In this document: positions 27,561 through 37,346 of the stretch, piece after piece
Layout: each line of letters starts with the position of its first letter
Position numbering within the stretch: position 1 is the stretch's first letter
Source of the DNA: JAHDBG01 sp963922685
GTDB lineage: Bacteria > Pseudomonadota > Gammaproteobacteria > Chromatiales > Chromatiaceae
Assembly: GCA_963922685.1 (NCBI GenBank)
Contig: CAWUJM010000002.1
Coordinates: 4,806 to 68,805, forward strand
Length of the DNA: 64,000 bases
Direction of reading: 5' to 3'
Notes under the pieces: model-generated
What the model saw: the letters and a program-made list of their open reading frames with translations, nothing else
Told to the model about the DNA's origin: nothing
Databases searched by the model: none
Program-made: the position numbers and the translations under genes

Positions 27561-28327
27561 GTTCACTGTACCGGATCGGATTTCAGACCATCCTGTTCAA
27601 GGAAATCAGGCGGTTCATGCTGATTGCGGTGCAGACGATTCTGCCGCCCGCCATTACCACGATATTGTATTTCATCATCTTCGGTCAGCTGATCGGGGAA
27701 CAGCTGGGTGACATGGCAGGATTCCGCTATGTTGACTTTATCGTGCCTGGCCTGATCCTGATGGCCGTCATCTCCAACAGCTATGCCAATACGGTCTCCA
27801 GTTTTTATGGTAGTAAATTTCAGCGTTATATTGAAGAATTACTGATTTCTCCCCTGCCCAACTGGTTGATTCTGACCGGGTTTGTCGGTGGTGGTCTGGC
27901 GCGCGGTGTCATTGTCGGCGTGGTGGTTACCGGTGTCGCCCTGTTCTTCTCGGATATTCAGATTCATAGTTACAGCGTCACCTTCGCGGTGTTTATCCTG
28001 ACTGCGATTCTGTTTTCTCTGGCTGGCTTTATCAATGCGGTGTATGCGAACACGTTTGATGATATTTCCATCATTCCGACCTTTGTCCTGACGCCACTCA
28101 CCTACCTGGGGGGTGTATTTTATTCTATCAATCTGTTGCCGGCGTTCTGGCAACAGGTATCGCTGGCTAACCCGGTGCTGTATATGGTGAATGCGTTCCG
28201 TTATGGCCTGCTGGGTGTATCCGATATTTCACTGGTTGCTGCTTTCGGTATTATTCTTGCCTTTATCGCCGTATTAGCTGCTTATTCCCTTTATCTGTTA
28301 CATAAAGGTGTCGGCATCAAAAGCTGA
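27557..28327 (+). CDS. yadH: ABC-2 type permease, YadH-like
   Basis: Predicted 256 aa with six hydrophobic segments. It has the ABC-2 family pattern: RYVDFIVPGLILMAVI, the coupling region FQRYIEELLISPLP and the late GGVFYSINLLPAFWQ...NPVLYMVNAFRYG segment. ATGA overlap with the ATPase gene indicates coupled translation. It would form the membrane channel as a homodimer with two ATPase subunits. Confidence 0.92.
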   Translation: MSSLYRIGFQTILFKEIRRFMLIAVQTILPPAITTILYFIIFGQLIGEQLGDMAGFRYVDFIVPGLILMAVISNSYANTVSSFYGSKFQRYIEELLISPLPNWLILTGFVGGGLARGVIVGVVVTGVALFFSDIQIHSYSVTFAVFILTAILFSLAGFINAVYANTFDDISIIPTFVLTPLTYLGGVFYSINLLPAFWQQVSLANPVLYMVNAFRYGLLGVSDISLVAAFGIILAFIAVLAAYSLYLLHKGVGIKS

Positions 28328-28361
28328 ATGACACCTCTGAATGCATGTGAGAAACCCCGAT

Positions 28362-28604
28362 ATGTCTGAACTCATTATCGCAGGTTCCGAGCTGATGCTG
28401 CTGGGCATGGGCATTGTCTTTGTCTTTCTTTCCCTGCTGGTTATCACGTTACGTGGGATGAGTGCCCTCGCCCTCAGGATTGGTGGGGAAGCTGTCACAA
28501 CATCAACATTGCCTCCGTCCCGCGAAGTCATCAGCCAGGCGGCTGCGCCTGTTGCGGTGATCAGTGCTGCCGTCGCGCATCATCGTGCCGCCCGGCGCAT
28601 CTGA
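28362..28604 (+). CDS. oadG: Oxaloacetate decarboxylase gamma subunit
   Basis: ATG 28362 gives 80 aa; an in-frame ATG seven codons upstream is less likely. It has one N-terminal membrane helix ([24 protein letters not shown]), the OadG pattern, and a short Ala-rich soluble tail ending in HHRAARR. In the Na+ pump OadG anchors and assembles OadA with OadB and binds zinc. It opens a three-gene oadGAB operon. Confidence 0.88.
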   Translation: MSELIIAGSELMLLGMGIVFVFLSLLVITLRGMSALALRIGGEAVTTSTLPPSREVISQAAAPVAVISAAVAHHRAARRI

Positions 28605-28620
28605 AGAGGATACCTTACCA

Positions 28621-30390
28621 ATGAAACAGCAGAAACTGGCTATTACCGACGTCGTATTGCGGGATGCACACCAGTCGTTGTTTGCAACACGCCTGCGTCT
28701 GGATGACATGTTGCCAATCGCAGCAAAGCTGGATCAGGTGGGCTTCTGGTCGCTGGAAACTTGGGGTGGTGCGACATTTGACGCCTGCATCCGTTATCTG
28801 GGTGAAGATCCCTGGGAGCGGTTGCGGGCACTGAAGCAGGCGATGCCGGATACGCCGCAACAGATGTTGCTGCGTGGGCAGAATATTCTGGGCTACCGAC
28901 ACTATGCCGATGATGTGGTCACCCGGTTCGTGGAACGGGCAGCACAGAATGGCATGGACGTGTTTCGTATCTTTGATGCGATGAATGACCTGCGCAATCT
29001 GGAAACAGCAGTTAAGGCAACGCTGCAGGTTGATAAGCATGCACAGGGCACCCTGTCGTACACCGTCAGTCCGGTGCACGACCTGAATTACTGGCTCAAT
29101 CTGGCACGTGGGCTGGAATCCATGGGGTGCCATTCCATCTGCATCAAGGATATGGCGGGTCTGCTGACCCCCCGCGTGGCTGAACAACTGGTCAGCGGGT
29201 TGAAACAGACTGTCGGACTGCCGATCACACTGCATTCGCATGCGACTACCGGGCTGAGTACCGCTGCTATCCTGAAGGCAGTAGAAGCGGGTATTGACAT
29301 GGTGGATACGGCTATTTCGTCCATGTCGACCACCTATGGGCATACTTCTACTGAAACTGTCGTGGCGATGCTGCAAGGTACAGAGCGGGATACCGGGCTG
29401 GATCTGGCACTGCTGGAAGAGATTGCTGCTTATTTCCGGGTGGTGCGGAAAAAATACGCAAAATTTGAAGGTTCATTGCGGGGTACTGATTCACGTATTC
29501 TGGTGGCTCAGGTGCCGGGTGGTATGCTGACCAACATGGAAAACCAGCTCCGCGAACAGGGTGCTGAAGATCGTCTGGATGAGGTGTTACACGAAATTCC
29601 GCAGGTGCGCGAAGATCTGGGTTATCTGCCGCTGGTGACACCGACCTCCCAGATTGTCGGCACCCAGGCGGTGCTGAATGTGCTGACCGGCGAACGTTAC
29701 CGGACGATTGCAAAAGAAACGGCTGGCGTATTACGCGGCGAATATGGTGCGACCCCGGCCCCCGTCAATAAGACCTTGCAGGCCCGTGTGCTGGATGATG
29801 GTCAGGAACCGATTACCTGTCGTCCGGCAGATCTGATTGCCAGCGAAACAGAGGCATTGACCAGAGAGTTTAACCGGCTGGTTGCAGAACACCAGTTGCG
29901 TGTGGCTGATGAGCCGACAGACGATATACTGACTTATGCGCTGTTTCCACAGGTTGGCCTGACATTCCTGCAGAACCGGGACAATCCGGCAGCCTTTGAG
30001 CCGGTACCCGGCACTGAATCTGAGCAGCCGCCAGCGGCGGCACCTGTTGTCGGGGCTGGCGGCACAGAGGCATATCAGATTACTGTAGATGGCCATACCT
30101 ACCAGGTCACGGTAGCGTCAGGTGGAGATGTCACGCAGATTCAGCCTGACAGACCTGTAGCACCTGCAGGCACAACGCAAACCACAGTACAGGCCCCACT
30201 GGCCGGCCATATTGTCAGTCTGTCAGTCAGTCAGGGGCAGACCGTTCAGGCCGGTGATGTGGTGATGATTCTGGAAGCCATGAAGATGGAGACCGAAGTC
30301 CGGGCCTCTGTCGGCGGACAGGTACAAACCATTCTGGTGCAGGCCGGAGATAAGGTGCAGGTCGGTGATCCCCTGCTGATACTGAGCTGA
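28621..30390 (+). CDS. oadA: Oxaloacetate decarboxylase alpha subunit (biotin protein)
   Basis: ATG 28621 gives 589 aa; the open frame extends further upstream but family similarity begins here ([20 protein letters not shown]). The carboxyltransferase TIM-barrel domain shows [18 protein letters not shown] and [11 protein letters not shown] (metal-binding His pair). The conserved region [14 protein letters not shown] follows. The C-terminal biotinyl domain has EAMKMET with the biotinylated Lys at 555. It transfers CO2 from oxaloacetate to biotin; OadB then releases CO2 and drives Na+ out. Confidence 0.96.
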   Translation: MKQQKLAITDVVLRDAHQSLFATRLRLDDMLPIAAKLDQVGFWSLETWGGATFDACIRYLGEDPWERLRALKQAMPDTPQQMLLRGQNILGYRHYADDVVTRFVERAAQNGMDVFRIFDAMNDLRNLETAVKATLQVDKHAQGTLSYTVSPVHDLNYWLNLARGLESMGCHSICIKDMAGLLTPRVAEQLVSGLKQTVGLPITLHSHATTGLSTAAILKAVEAGIDMVDTAISSMSTTYGHTSTETVVAMLQGTERDTGLDLALLEEIAAYFRVVRKKYAKFEGSLRGTDSRILVAQVPGGMLTNMENQLREQGAEDRLDEVLHEIPQVREDLGYLPLVTPTSQIVGTQAVLNVLTGERYRTIAKETAGVLRGEYGATPAPVNKTLQARVLDDGQEPITCRPADLIASETEALTREFNRLVAEHQLRVADEPTDDILTYALFPQVGLTFLQNRDNPAAFEPVPGTESEQPPAAAPVVGAGGTEAYQITVDGHTYQVTVASGGDVTQIQPDRPVAPAGTTQTTVQAPLAGHIVSLSVSQGQTVQAGDVVMILEAMKMETEVRASVGGQVQTILVQAGDKVQVGDPLLILS

Positions 30391-30394
30391 ACCG

Positions 30395-31693
30395 ATGCTG
30401 GAAACCGGACTGAATACGTTATGGCAATCGATGGGGATTGCCAACCTGGCGTGGGATCAGGGACTGATGATCTGCGTCGGTGCCCTGCTCATTTATCTGG
30501 CAATCAGCAGAAAGTTTGAGCCATTGTTGTTACTGCCGATTGGATTTGGTTGCATACTGACCAATATACCGGTCGCCGGACTGGGTGAAAGTGCAGTCGG
30601 GCAGCTTCTGTCAGCTGCCGACCCGCAGCACCTGCTGGCTCTGGCGCAGCAACTGCAGGTTGACGTGAACCAGTTGGGTGCTGCCTGGCAGGAAGCCAGT
30701 CAGACTCAGGTGATGGCCGGCGAAGCACTGGCCTCCGGACTGGGATACAGTCCGGGTATGCTGCACAGATTTTATGATGTGGCGATCCTGTCTGGTATCG
30801 CGCCGCTGATGATCTTTATGGGTGTCGGTGCGCTCACTGATTTCAGCGCACTGATTGCGATGCCACGTACCCTGATACTGGGTGCAGCTGCCCAGTTTGG
30901 CATCTTTCTGACCCTGCTGGGTGCTCTGGTGCTGAATGTGCTGCCTGGTTTCGACTTTACCCTGGCAGATGCCTCAGCGATCGCAATTATCGGCGGTGCT
31001 GATGGTCCGACGGCAATTTTTTTAGCCTCTGCACTGGCACCTGATCTGCTGGGTGCGATTGCGGTCGCGGCCTATTCCTACATGGCGCTGGTGCCGATCA
31101 TTCAGCCACCGATCATGCGGCTGCTGACCACACCGGCTGAACGCCGGATCGTCATGACCCAGCTGCGCCCGGTGAGTAAACTGGAAAAGATTTTATTTCC
31201 GCTGACGGTATTGTTATTATGTCTGCTGTTTCTGCCTTCGGCGGCACCACTGATCGGTATGCTGACCTTCGGTAATCTGCTGCGTGAAGCTGGTGTGGTG
31301 GAACGGTTGAGTAAGGCGGCGCAGAATGAAATCATCAATATTGTCACCATTATCTTAGGGCTGGCAGTCGGTTCTAAGTTACAGGCAGATAAATTTCTGA
31401 GTGTGGAAACACTCGGTATTCTCGCGCTCGGTGCATTTGCATTTGCGATTGGCACAGCTGCTGGTATCCTGATGGCGAAAGTGCTGAATAAGACCTCGGC
31501 AGAAGCGGTGAATCCGCTGATTGGTGCCGCCGGCGTGTCTGCCGTACCGATGGCGGCGCGTGTCGTCAATAAGGTCGGTCTGGAAGCGAATCCGCATAAC
31601 TTTCTGCTGATGCATGCGATGGGTCCGAACGTCGCTGGGGTGATCGGCTCAGCAGTCGCTGCGGGCGTCTTACTCGCCTTAGTCGGACAATAA
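30395..31693 (+). CDS. oadB: Oxaloacetate decarboxylase beta subunit (Na+ pump)
   Basis: Predicted 432 aa, normal length, about nine membrane segments. Family motifs are [35 protein letters not shown] (region with the Asp implicated in Na+ transport), [18 protein letters not shown] and [19 protein letters not shown]. The start is 4 bp after oadA. It decarboxylates carboxybiotin and exports Na+. Confidence 0.97.
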   Translation: MLETGLNTLWQSMGIANLAWDQGLMICVGALLIYLAISRKFEPLLLLPIGFGCILTNIPVAGLGESAVGQLLSAADPQHLLALAQQLQVDVNQLGAAWQEASQTQVMAGEALASGLGYSPGMLHRFYDVAILSGIAPLMIFMGVGALTDFSALIAMPRTLILGAAAQFGIFLTLLGALVLNVLPGFDFTLADASAIAIIGGADGPTAIFLASALAPDLLGAIAVAAYSYMALVPIIQPPIMRLLTTPAERRIVMTQLRPVSKLEKILFPLTVLLLCLLFLPSAAPLIGMLTFGNLLREAGVVERLSKAAQNEIINIVTIILGLAVGSKLQADKFLSVETLGILALGAFAFAIGTAAGILMAKVLNKTSAEAVNPLIGAAGVSAVPMAARVVNKVGLEANPHNFLLMHAMGPNVAGVIGSAVAAGVLLALVGQ

Positions 31694-31711
31694 CCTTTCT
31701 ATGATTTTGTG

Positions 31712-31787
31712 GCTGGCGTAGCTCAGTAGGTAGAGCAGCTGATTTGTAATCAGCAGGTCACGGGTTCGATTCCTGTCGCCAGCTCCA
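31712..31787 (+). tRNA. tRNA-Thr (anticodon UGU)
   Basis: A 76 nt cloverleaf: GCTGGCG pairs with CGCCAGC, discriminator T and encoded CCA. The D arm is GCTCAGTAGGTAGAGC, anticodon loop TTTGTAA gives UGU, and the T loop is TTCGATT. It lies 18 bp after oadB. A TATGAT hexamer at 31700-31705 is close to its 5' end. Confidence 0.97.
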
Positions 31788-31800
31788 GATTCCCCTCTTT

Positions 31801-32457
31801 ATGTTTACCCTCCTCAGTCGATATCACACACTGATAGCGATCATCCTCCTTTCCTCTGGTCTGGTTGCGTGTGATGCGCAGGACCGCCCGACGATTTCTC
31901 TCTACCTGGCCACCCAGCGTAGCGATCTGGATCAGCTGGAACGTCATCTGCACTGGCGCAGTGACATCAACCAGCCTTTTCCTGATGGTCGCTATCCGCT
32001 GCATGTGGTGGCAGAACAGGGCAGAATCAGTTTACTGACTGCATTGCTGGAACATCAGGCAACACTGACAGTACGGGATTCCTCAGACCTGACACCAGTC
32101 GATTCAGCCATACTGCACGGGCATATTCAGGCAGCGGAATTATTACTGAATGCAGGTGCTGTGATAAACGCATCTGAACTGTTGTTGCTGGCAGCGCAGC
32201 AAGGCCTGCAGGACCGCGATATTGTGCGTTTTCTGATACAACAGGGCGCAGATCCGGAAACCACAGATCCGGCGGGTAACACGGCACTACTGATTGCGAT
32301 TCAGCAGCACAACCACCGGCTGGTGGCCCATTTACTGTCACAGGGTGCCGATATGAACGTGCGCAATGCACAGGGCCAGAGTGCGCTGACACTCGCCCGG
32401 CAGCAGCATCTGCAAACGATACAGCGCAGTTTACGTCGTTATGGTGCGTATGAATGA
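31801..32457 (+). CDS. Ankyrin-repeat lipoprotein
   Basis: Predicted 218 aa. A signal peptide with lipobox SGLVAC (Cys about residue 24) predicts a membrane-anchored lipoprotein. At least four ankyrin-type repeats follow: DGRYPLHVVAEQGRISLLTALLE, shown here as the pattern G..PLH.A...G....L..LL, with later units ending LLNAGAVIN, LIQQGADPETTD and LLSQGADMNVRN. Such proteins mediate protein contacts in the periplasm or cell surface. Partner unknown. Confidence 0.8.
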   Translation: MFTLLSRYHTLIAIILLSSGLVACDAQDRPTISLYLATQRSDLDQLERHLHWRSDINQPFPDGRYPLHVVAEQGRISLLTALLEHQATLTVRDSSDLTPVDSAILHGHIQAAELLLNAGAVINASELLLLAAQQGLQDRDIVRFLIQQGADPETTDPAGNTALLIAIQQHNHRLVAHLLSQGADMNVRNAQGQSALTLARQQHLQTIQRSLRRYGAYE

Positions 32458-32502
32458 ATCACTGAAGTTACGCGCTTTTCCTTTGATCTCCGGTGCCTCC
32501 GG

Positions 32503-33231
32503 ATGAGAGGGTGGGTGTTTCGTCCGGCTCTCTGGCCGACGCTCGGCTTTGTCGCATTATTCATCATACTACTGAACCTTGGCGACTGGCAGCTGGAGCG
32601 CGCCGCCGAAAAACAGGCACTGATCACGGCAAAACAGGTACGCCAGGCAGGGCCGCCGCTCATGCTGCACCAGATCCGCCCGGCACTGATACCGGACCGG
32701 TTCCGGTCAGCATTCGCAGAGGGCCAGTATCAGCCGGGACAGCAGTGGTTGCTGGATAACCGGCTGTATCAGGGACGTCCTGGTTATCACGTTTACAGCC
32801 TGTTCCGGCTGCGGGATGGTACGCACATACTGCTGAATCGCGGCTGGGTCAGCCAGGGCGCGTCACGCCAGACCCTGCCTGATCTGCCGCTGCCCACCGG
32901 ACAGCACCAGATACGTGGTCATCTGGATACACCGGCAGCAGTCGGGCTGGTGTTGGCCGAACCTGACTGGGCTGATACTGCCGCAGAGCAGGTGGTGCCG
33001 AATCTGGATATTGCCGCACTGGCTGCGGCGCGGGGGCTGACGCTACCTGAACTGGCACTGGTCGTTGATTCCGGCCAGCCGGGTGCGCTGCAACATGACT
33101 GGCGGGCGATAGAAACGCTGACGCCAACAAAACATCAGGGCTATGCCGCACAGTGGTTTGCGCTGGCCCTGGCCCTGCTGATAATCTATCTCGGTGTGAA
33201 CCTGAAACGGCGGGATACAAAACCTGACTGA
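32503..33231 (+). CDS. SURF1 family cytochrome oxidase assembly protein
   Basis: Predicted 242 aa. It has the SURF1 layout: an N-terminal membrane helix (LWPTLGFVALFIILLNLG) followed by DWQLERAAEK, a periplasmic domain with LDNRLYQGRPGYHV, LLNRGWV and a C-terminal helix in HQGYAAQWFALALALLIIYL. SURF1 proteins aid heme a insertion into cytochrome c oxidase subunit I. No cox genes are next to it in this window. Confidence 0.9.
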   Translation: MRGWVFRPALWPTLGFVALFIILLNLGDWQLERAAEKQALITAKQVRQAGPPLMLHQIRPALIPDRFRSAFAEGQYQPGQQWLLDNRLYQGRPGYHVYSLFRLRDGTHILLNRGWVSQGASRQTLPDLPLPTGQHQIRGHLDTPAAVGLVLAEPDWADTAAEQVVPNLDIAALAAARGLTLPELALVVDSGQPGALQHDWRAIETLTPTKHQGYAAQWFALALALLIIYLGVNLKRRDTKPD

Positions 33232-33263
33232 GGGATAGCAGGTCAGACGTATGTCTGCATACA

Positions 33264-34352
33264 TCAATTGAGGGTTTCCGGAGCCGGACTGGTTATCGGG
33301 ATATCGTGTCCCATCCGGGCATTTTTGGTCGCCAGATAATCTACGTTATGCGCATTCTGCGGCGAGGTCATTTTTTCACGGATGACCTGGAGCCCGGCCT
33401 GTTCCAGTCCGCGCAGTTTATCCGGGTTGTTCGTCATCAGCTGCACCTGCTGCACACCCAGATCGCGCAGGATTGCCGCCGGCAGCTGATAAGTACGGGC
33501 ATCCGCCGGTAAGCCGAGAACTTCATTCGCTTCTTCCGTATCCAGTCCCTGTGTCTGGTAGTGGTAAGCACGCATCTTGTTGCCGAGTCCGATACCACGT
33601 CCTTCGTCCCGCATGTACAGCAGGATGCCACCGCTGCCGGAGGCCGCTGCGTCCTGCATCCGGCGCAGAGCCTGTTCCAGTTGCTGGCCACAGTCACATT
33701 TGAGCGACCGGAACAGATCGCCGGTGAGACACTCGGAATGAATCCGGGTCAGGGTCGGCTGATCCGGATCAATCCGGCCAACGATGATCGCGACATGTTC
33801 CTTCCCCCGATGATCCATATAGACGTTAAAGTTCAGGGTGCCGTAGTCAGTCGGTACCGGCACGTCTTTCTGGATTGACATCCAGGGAACCCGGGCACTG
33901 GCATCTGCCTGCAGGTTTTGCCAGCGACGCAGCCGGGTTCTGATCACCATCAGCAATTCGCCCAACCGGTTTTCACCCTCGCCCCCGGCGGTAATGCCCC
34001 GGTCGGTGTCTGTGCGGTGGTGCAGCGGCGCATCTGCCGTGCTGAGTAAGAGCGCATTCAGATCATCGTTATATCTGAATTTGGCGTACAGTGCCTCCCG
34101 CAGGATATCTGCTCTGATCCGTTCCCAGTCAGTCCGGCGGGCTGCGGTTATGGCCCGGGCCAGCTGGCGCGCCGCCTGTGGTGTCAGTGCCTGGCGGATC
34201 CGTTCCTGATCCGCAGCCTGTACAAACTGCTGAGCCTGATAATAATGCTCAACGCTGTGCCAGTATTGTTGCTGCAGCTTCAGGCTTCTGGGATACAGAT
34301 TACTCAGGGCAAAATAATCGCCCGGCTGGTCATTAAAGATAATCGGGTTCAT
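33264..34352 (-). CDS. ribA: NADAR (YbiA-like)-GTP cyclohydrolase II fusion
   Basis: Predicted 362 aa in two domains. Residues 1 to about 145 match YbiA/COG3236: FNDQPGDYFALSNLYP, WHSVEHYYQAQQF, ALYAKFRYN and GEGENRLGELL. This domain hydrolyses the N-glycosidic bond of reactive early riboflavin intermediates. Its usual aromatic YWGDG-like motif reads TDTDRGITAGG here. Residues about 155-345 are RibA, which opens GTP for riboflavin synthesis. They have zinc Cys208, Cys219 and Cys221 (SECLTGDLFRSLKCDCG) and catalytic YMRDEGRGIG (246-255). The start overlaps the ccmH stop by 4 bp. The fusion fits damage control of the RibA product (known for COG3236 fusions). Confidence 0.92.
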   Translation of the reverse strand: MNPIIFNDQPGDYFALSNLYPRSLKLQQQYWHSVEHYYQAQQFVQAADQERIRQALTPQAARQLARAITAARRTDWERIRADILREALYAKFRYNDDLNALLLSTADAPLHHRTDTDRGITAGGEGENRLGELLMVIRTRLRRWQNLQADASARVPWMSIQKDVPVPTDYGTLNFNVYMDHRGKEHVAIIVGRIDPDQPTLTRIHSECLTGDLFRSLKCDCGQQLEQALRRMQDAAASGSGGILLYMRDEGRGIGLGNKMRAYHYQTQGLDTEEANEVLGLPADARTYQLPAAILRDLGVQQVQLMTNNPDKLRGLEQAGLQVIREKMTSPQNAHNVDYLATKNARMGHDIPITSPAPETLN

Positions 34353-34738
34353 CTGTGTTGCCGGATATAGCGCAGGACTCCCGCGATCGCGAGGATCAGC
34401 AGAGCGAGCGGGGCAAGCCAGAGCAGCGCGGTTGCCGCATTAAAGGGTGGGTCATACAGGACAAAGTTGCCATAACGTGCTGCCATGAAATCGGCGACCT
34501 GCTGACGGGTGTAGCCCTGCCGGACCAGTTCGTACGTCTTGCGGCGCATGTCCTGCGCCAGTTCAGCATTTGAATCTGCGATGTTCTGGTTCTGGCACAC
34601 CAGGCAGCGCAGTTCCTGAATCAGATTGAGATACCGGTGTTCCTGTGTCTGGTTGCTGAACTGATACTGTTCCGTTGCCTGCGCCAGACTCAGGCTACTG
34701 CAGAGCAGGATCAGACGCAGCCAGAATGCAATGGGCAT
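34349..34738 (-). CDS. ccmH: Cytochrome c maturation protein CcmH (CycL)
   Basis: Predicted 129 aa. It has a signal peptide (LRLILLCSSLSLAQA), the redox motif LRCLVCQNQ (C45, C48), a helical periplasmic domain with QGYTRQQVADFMAARYG, and a C-terminal membrane helix. It reduces or presents apocytochrome c cysteines for heme attachment in the periplasm. It lacks the TPR extension of fused CcmHI types. It is 6 bp downstream of ccmG and overlaps the ribA fusion. Confidence 0.95.
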   Translation of the reverse strand: MPIAFWLRLILLCSSLSLAQATEQYQFSNQTQEHRYLNLIQELRCLVCQNQNIADSNAELAQDMRRKTYELVRQGYTRQQVADFMAARYGNFVLYDPPFNAATALLWLAPLALLILAIAGVLRYIRQHR

Positions 34739-34744
34739 CGTATG

Positions 34745-35281
34745 CTACTGGTGGGTGAAATGAGGGGCAAACTGTTGTTGCCAGAGGGTGGGGTTCAGTG
34801 CGCCCTTGTGTCTGGCACGGATAATGCCGCCGACATCAATCAGGAAGGTTTCGGGCGCACCATACACGCCCCATTCAATTACCGCCTGGCTGTGCGGATC
34901 AAAGGCGACCTGAATAAACGGATTGCCCAGTTGTTGTAACATGCGCAGCGCATCCGCACGATTATCACGCCAGTTCAGTCCGACGATCGGGATGCCGCGT
35001 TCAGCCAGCTGAACCAGATACGCATGTTCGCGCCAGCATTCCGGACACCAGGTGCCCCAGACATTGAGTAACCAGGTCTGACCAAGGTAATCATCCGGAC
35101 TGACCTGCTGCGTCTCATTCAGCAGGCCGGGCAGCGTAAAGTCAGGTGCTGGTCTGCCAATCTGGTTGCCGGGAATGTCACGCGGGTGATACTCGCCTGC
35201 ATTCATCTGACTCAGCATCAGCCAGAAGAGCCCGGCGAGTGCCAGAAAGATGACGAGTGGCAGGAGGGTCTTTCTGAGCAT
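34745..35281 (-). CDS. ccmG: Periplasmic thioredoxin-like CcmG/DsbE
   Basis: Predicted 178 aa, anchored by one N-terminal helix (LLPLVIFLALAGLFWLML). The thioredoxin fold carries WGTWCPEC (C79, C82) and the CcmG motif GAPETFLID with cis-Pro. It keeps apocytochrome c or CcmH thiols reduced. CcmF, its usual upstream neighbour, is absent: 220 bp without a gene separate it from an AAA ATPase gene. Confidence 0.95.
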   Translation of the reverse strand: MLRKTLLPLVIFLALAGLFWLMLSQMNAGEYHPRDIPGNQIGRPAPDFTLPGLLNETQQVSPDDYLGQTWLLNVWGTWCPECWREHAYLVQLAERGIPIVGLNWRDNRADALRMLQQLGNPFIQVAFDPHSQAVIEWGVYGAPETFLIDVGGIIRARHKGALNPTLWQQQFAPHFTHQ

Positions 35282-35501
35282 GTCAGGGCGCGAACATTTC
35301 AGCCAGCGAGATCAACGCTGTCGCCCGGCCGGGCTGACCAGTCCCGCAGAATGTGTGCCGGAAAAGTCATGCCTGCGCTGTTACCAGTCTGTCGTAATGT
35401 TGCTTCCATAGCAGGGATACCTCTGGGTCAGGTTGAAAAGTTATGGCGATCCTATAGCTTTGCGGACGTTTTTGCCAGTACTACAGATCTGTTTATTAAT
35501 C

Positions 35502-37103
35502 CTACAGACCCCAGATGCTGATGGTGCGATTATTCTGGTCAGCAGTGTCATGCCAGATTCTGTCATCCCACGACATCTCAATACGGCGATCAAAAATCAG
35601 CAGATGCGCTTCATCTGCGTCACACCACGTAGCATAGTCAGCGGTTTGTGGCAGGCCGTCTGCCAGAGTGGCTTCCAGTGAGCCATACCGGATCTTCAGT
35701 TCCAGCACGATCCGCTGACTTGCACCGTGCAAGCCTGCCTGTTCATCCACCGGCCATTCAATAAACAGATCCGTGCGCCTGCGCCCGAGGCCATATTCGC
35801 GGCTGATACGTCCACCGCCGTTCACGATCCGCTGCAGAAACGCTTGTAGTAGCAGCTGTGGCCCGGCCTCTTTGTATGTGAATTGCTCTATCCAGACATC
35901 ACTATGTTCACGGAAGAATTGCTGGAAGGCCTGCAGTAGTCGGGACATGTCCAGCCGTCGTGCCGGGGTCAGATACCAGTGCTGCTGGTGCGTGATTCGT
36001 GTTTGTTTGGACCAGATAAGTTCGCGTGGAATTGTTTCCTGATAAATACGATTCGCGATCTGTGTTTCGGGTCTGATGGTGATGAGCCCCAGGTCAGCAA
36101 CATATTGCATGTCATCCGTCGGAATATCTGATTTGTCATCTGCGCTGGACAGAATCGCTGAAATGACATGATGTACCCGGGGTTCCTGAAGTTTATCGGT
36201 CAGTTGATCCAGATGCGTGGCACGTGACTGAATCAGTTGTTCCCGGGCAGTCCGGTAATCTTCCAGTGTGATAGTGACAGAACGATCCCACAGCTGGCGC
36301 ATTTCGGGTGCACGTGTCAGCTGGTAGCCGAGTGCATTCACCAGCCAGGGCTGGCCTTGGGTATCCGCCCACAATTCAGGATAGATGTCTGTTGCAAACT
36401 GCTGTCCGGTCGCTGCAGTATGTTGTTGCCAGAGGGCCTGTACTTCAGATTCATGCAGATCGCCAAGCCGTAATGCGGTCGCCCTGATATTAAATGCAGA
36501 TCCACCGGTAATAATGTCTTTGCCCCGGGTATGCATGCGGTAATCCCGCACATCACGTATGCCACATAACACGACAGAACTCGGAAAGGCTGCCGGACGC
36601 TGGGTATAACCTGCACGAATCTGACGTAATACCGAAATCAGGGTATCACCGACCAACGCATCAATTTCATCCAGAAACAATACGCTGGGCTGAGTGGACT
36701 GCTGACACCAGTGTTGCAACATCGCATGCAGCAAAGAGGCTGGTGCATATCGCTGACGCTGTTGTGCCAGCCAGTCAGTCAGAAACTGATCCTGCAGATA
36801 CACCTCAGCTGCAGATGCCACAGATTCAACAACCGCATCAATACCATGTTTCACATCCTCACGTGCGGCCTGTGCGCCTTCAATATTCGTATACAACGCC
36901 CGGTACACGCCTTGCTGATTCAGGTGATCCATCAGTGCCATTAAACAACTGGTCTTCCCGGTCTGGCGTGGCGCGTGCAGCACAAAATAGTTTTCTTCCT
37001 CCAGCAACATCATGATGTGCGTCATATCCATGCGCTGCAGCGGATCAATCAGATAATGTTTTCCCTGCCGGGATGGCCCGGTCCGGTTAAAAAACAATGG
37101 CAT
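35502..37103 (-). CDS. AAA-like ATPase with C-terminal PD-(D/E)XK nuclease-like domain (copy 2)
   Basis: Predicted 533 aa, a close paralogue of 8018-9613 across the whole length. The C-terminal third is nearly identical over long stretches (YKEAGPQLLLQAFLQRIVNG, RISREYGLGR). Walker A is HAPRQTGKTSC and Walker B VLFLDEIDALVGD; the nuclease core is GRRRTDLFIEW then IVLELKI. It sits where ccmF would be expected upstream of ccmG, so it may have arrived with a rearrangement. The middle region (about 60-130) is the least conserved, which may be a specificity segment (inference). Confidence 0.75.
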   Translation of the reverse strand: MPLFFNRTGPSRQGKHYLIDPLQRMDMTHIMMLLEEENYFVLHAPRQTGKTSCLMALMDHLNQQGVYRALYTNIEGAQAAREDVKHGIDAVVESVASAAEVYLQDQFLTDWLAQQRQRYAPASLLHAMLQHWCQQSTQPSVLFLDEIDALVGDTLISVLRQIRAGYTQRPAAFPSSVVLCGIRDVRDYRMHTRGKDIITGGSAFNIRATALRLGDLHESEVQALWQQHTAATGQQFATDIYPELWADTQGQPWLVNALGYQLTRAPEMRQLWDRSVTITLEDYRTAREQLIQSRATHLDQLTDKLQEPRVHHVISAILSSADDKSDIPTDDMQYVADLGLITIRPETQIANRIYQETIPRELIWSKQTRITHQQHWYLTPARRLDMSRLLQAFQQFFREHSDVWIEQFTYKEAGPQLLLQAFLQRIVNGGGRISREYGLGRRRTDLFIEWPVDEQAGLHGASQRIVLELKIRYGSLEATLADGLPQTADYATWCDADEAHLLIFDRRIEMSWDDRIWHDTADQNNRTISIWGL

Positions 37104-37183
37104 GGCAGATTCTCATGATGCCGGTGTCCTGACAGGTCAGCGGATTGTGCAGAAAGGATGTGAGGGTGCAGAGAGGGAAAATG

Positions 37184-37246
37184 CGGATGGAGCAATTCTG
37201 GCAGGGCAGATGGAGCGGTCCTGCGGCGTGTGTCGGATGGAGCGAT
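37184..37246. repeat. Three short direct repeats upstream of an AAA ATPase gene
   Basis: CGGATGGAGCAAT (37184-37196), CAGATGGAGCGGT (37207-37219) and CGGATGGAGCGAT (37234-37246) are spaced 23 and 27 bp apart. They lie between tRNA-Ser(GCU) and the start of the AAA ATPase copy 2. They could be binding sites or slippage products. Confidence 0.35.
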
Positions 37247-37252
37247 ACTGTA

Positions 37253-37345
37253 TGGCGGAGAGTGAGGGATTCGAACCCTCGATGGAGCTGTTAACCCCAT
37301 ACTCCCTTAGCAGGGGAGCGCCTTCAGCCGCTCGGCCAACTCTCC
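37253..37345 (-). tRNA. tRNA-Ser (anticodon GCU)
   Basis: On the minus strand a 93 nt class II tRNA: acceptor GGAGAGT pairs with ACTCTCC, discriminator G and CCA. The anticodon loop CTGCTAA gives GCU. A long variable arm and TTCGAAT T loop are present. The order lysC-csrA-tRNA-Ser is conserved in Gammaproteobacteria. Confidence 0.97.
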
Positions 37346-37346
37346 G

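Noticed and set aside
35282..35501. A ccmF 3' fragment upstream of ccmG
   Set aside because: The short frame ending at 35283 (ISLAEMFAP) does not resemble the CcmF C terminus and is closed by a stop after about 27 codons.
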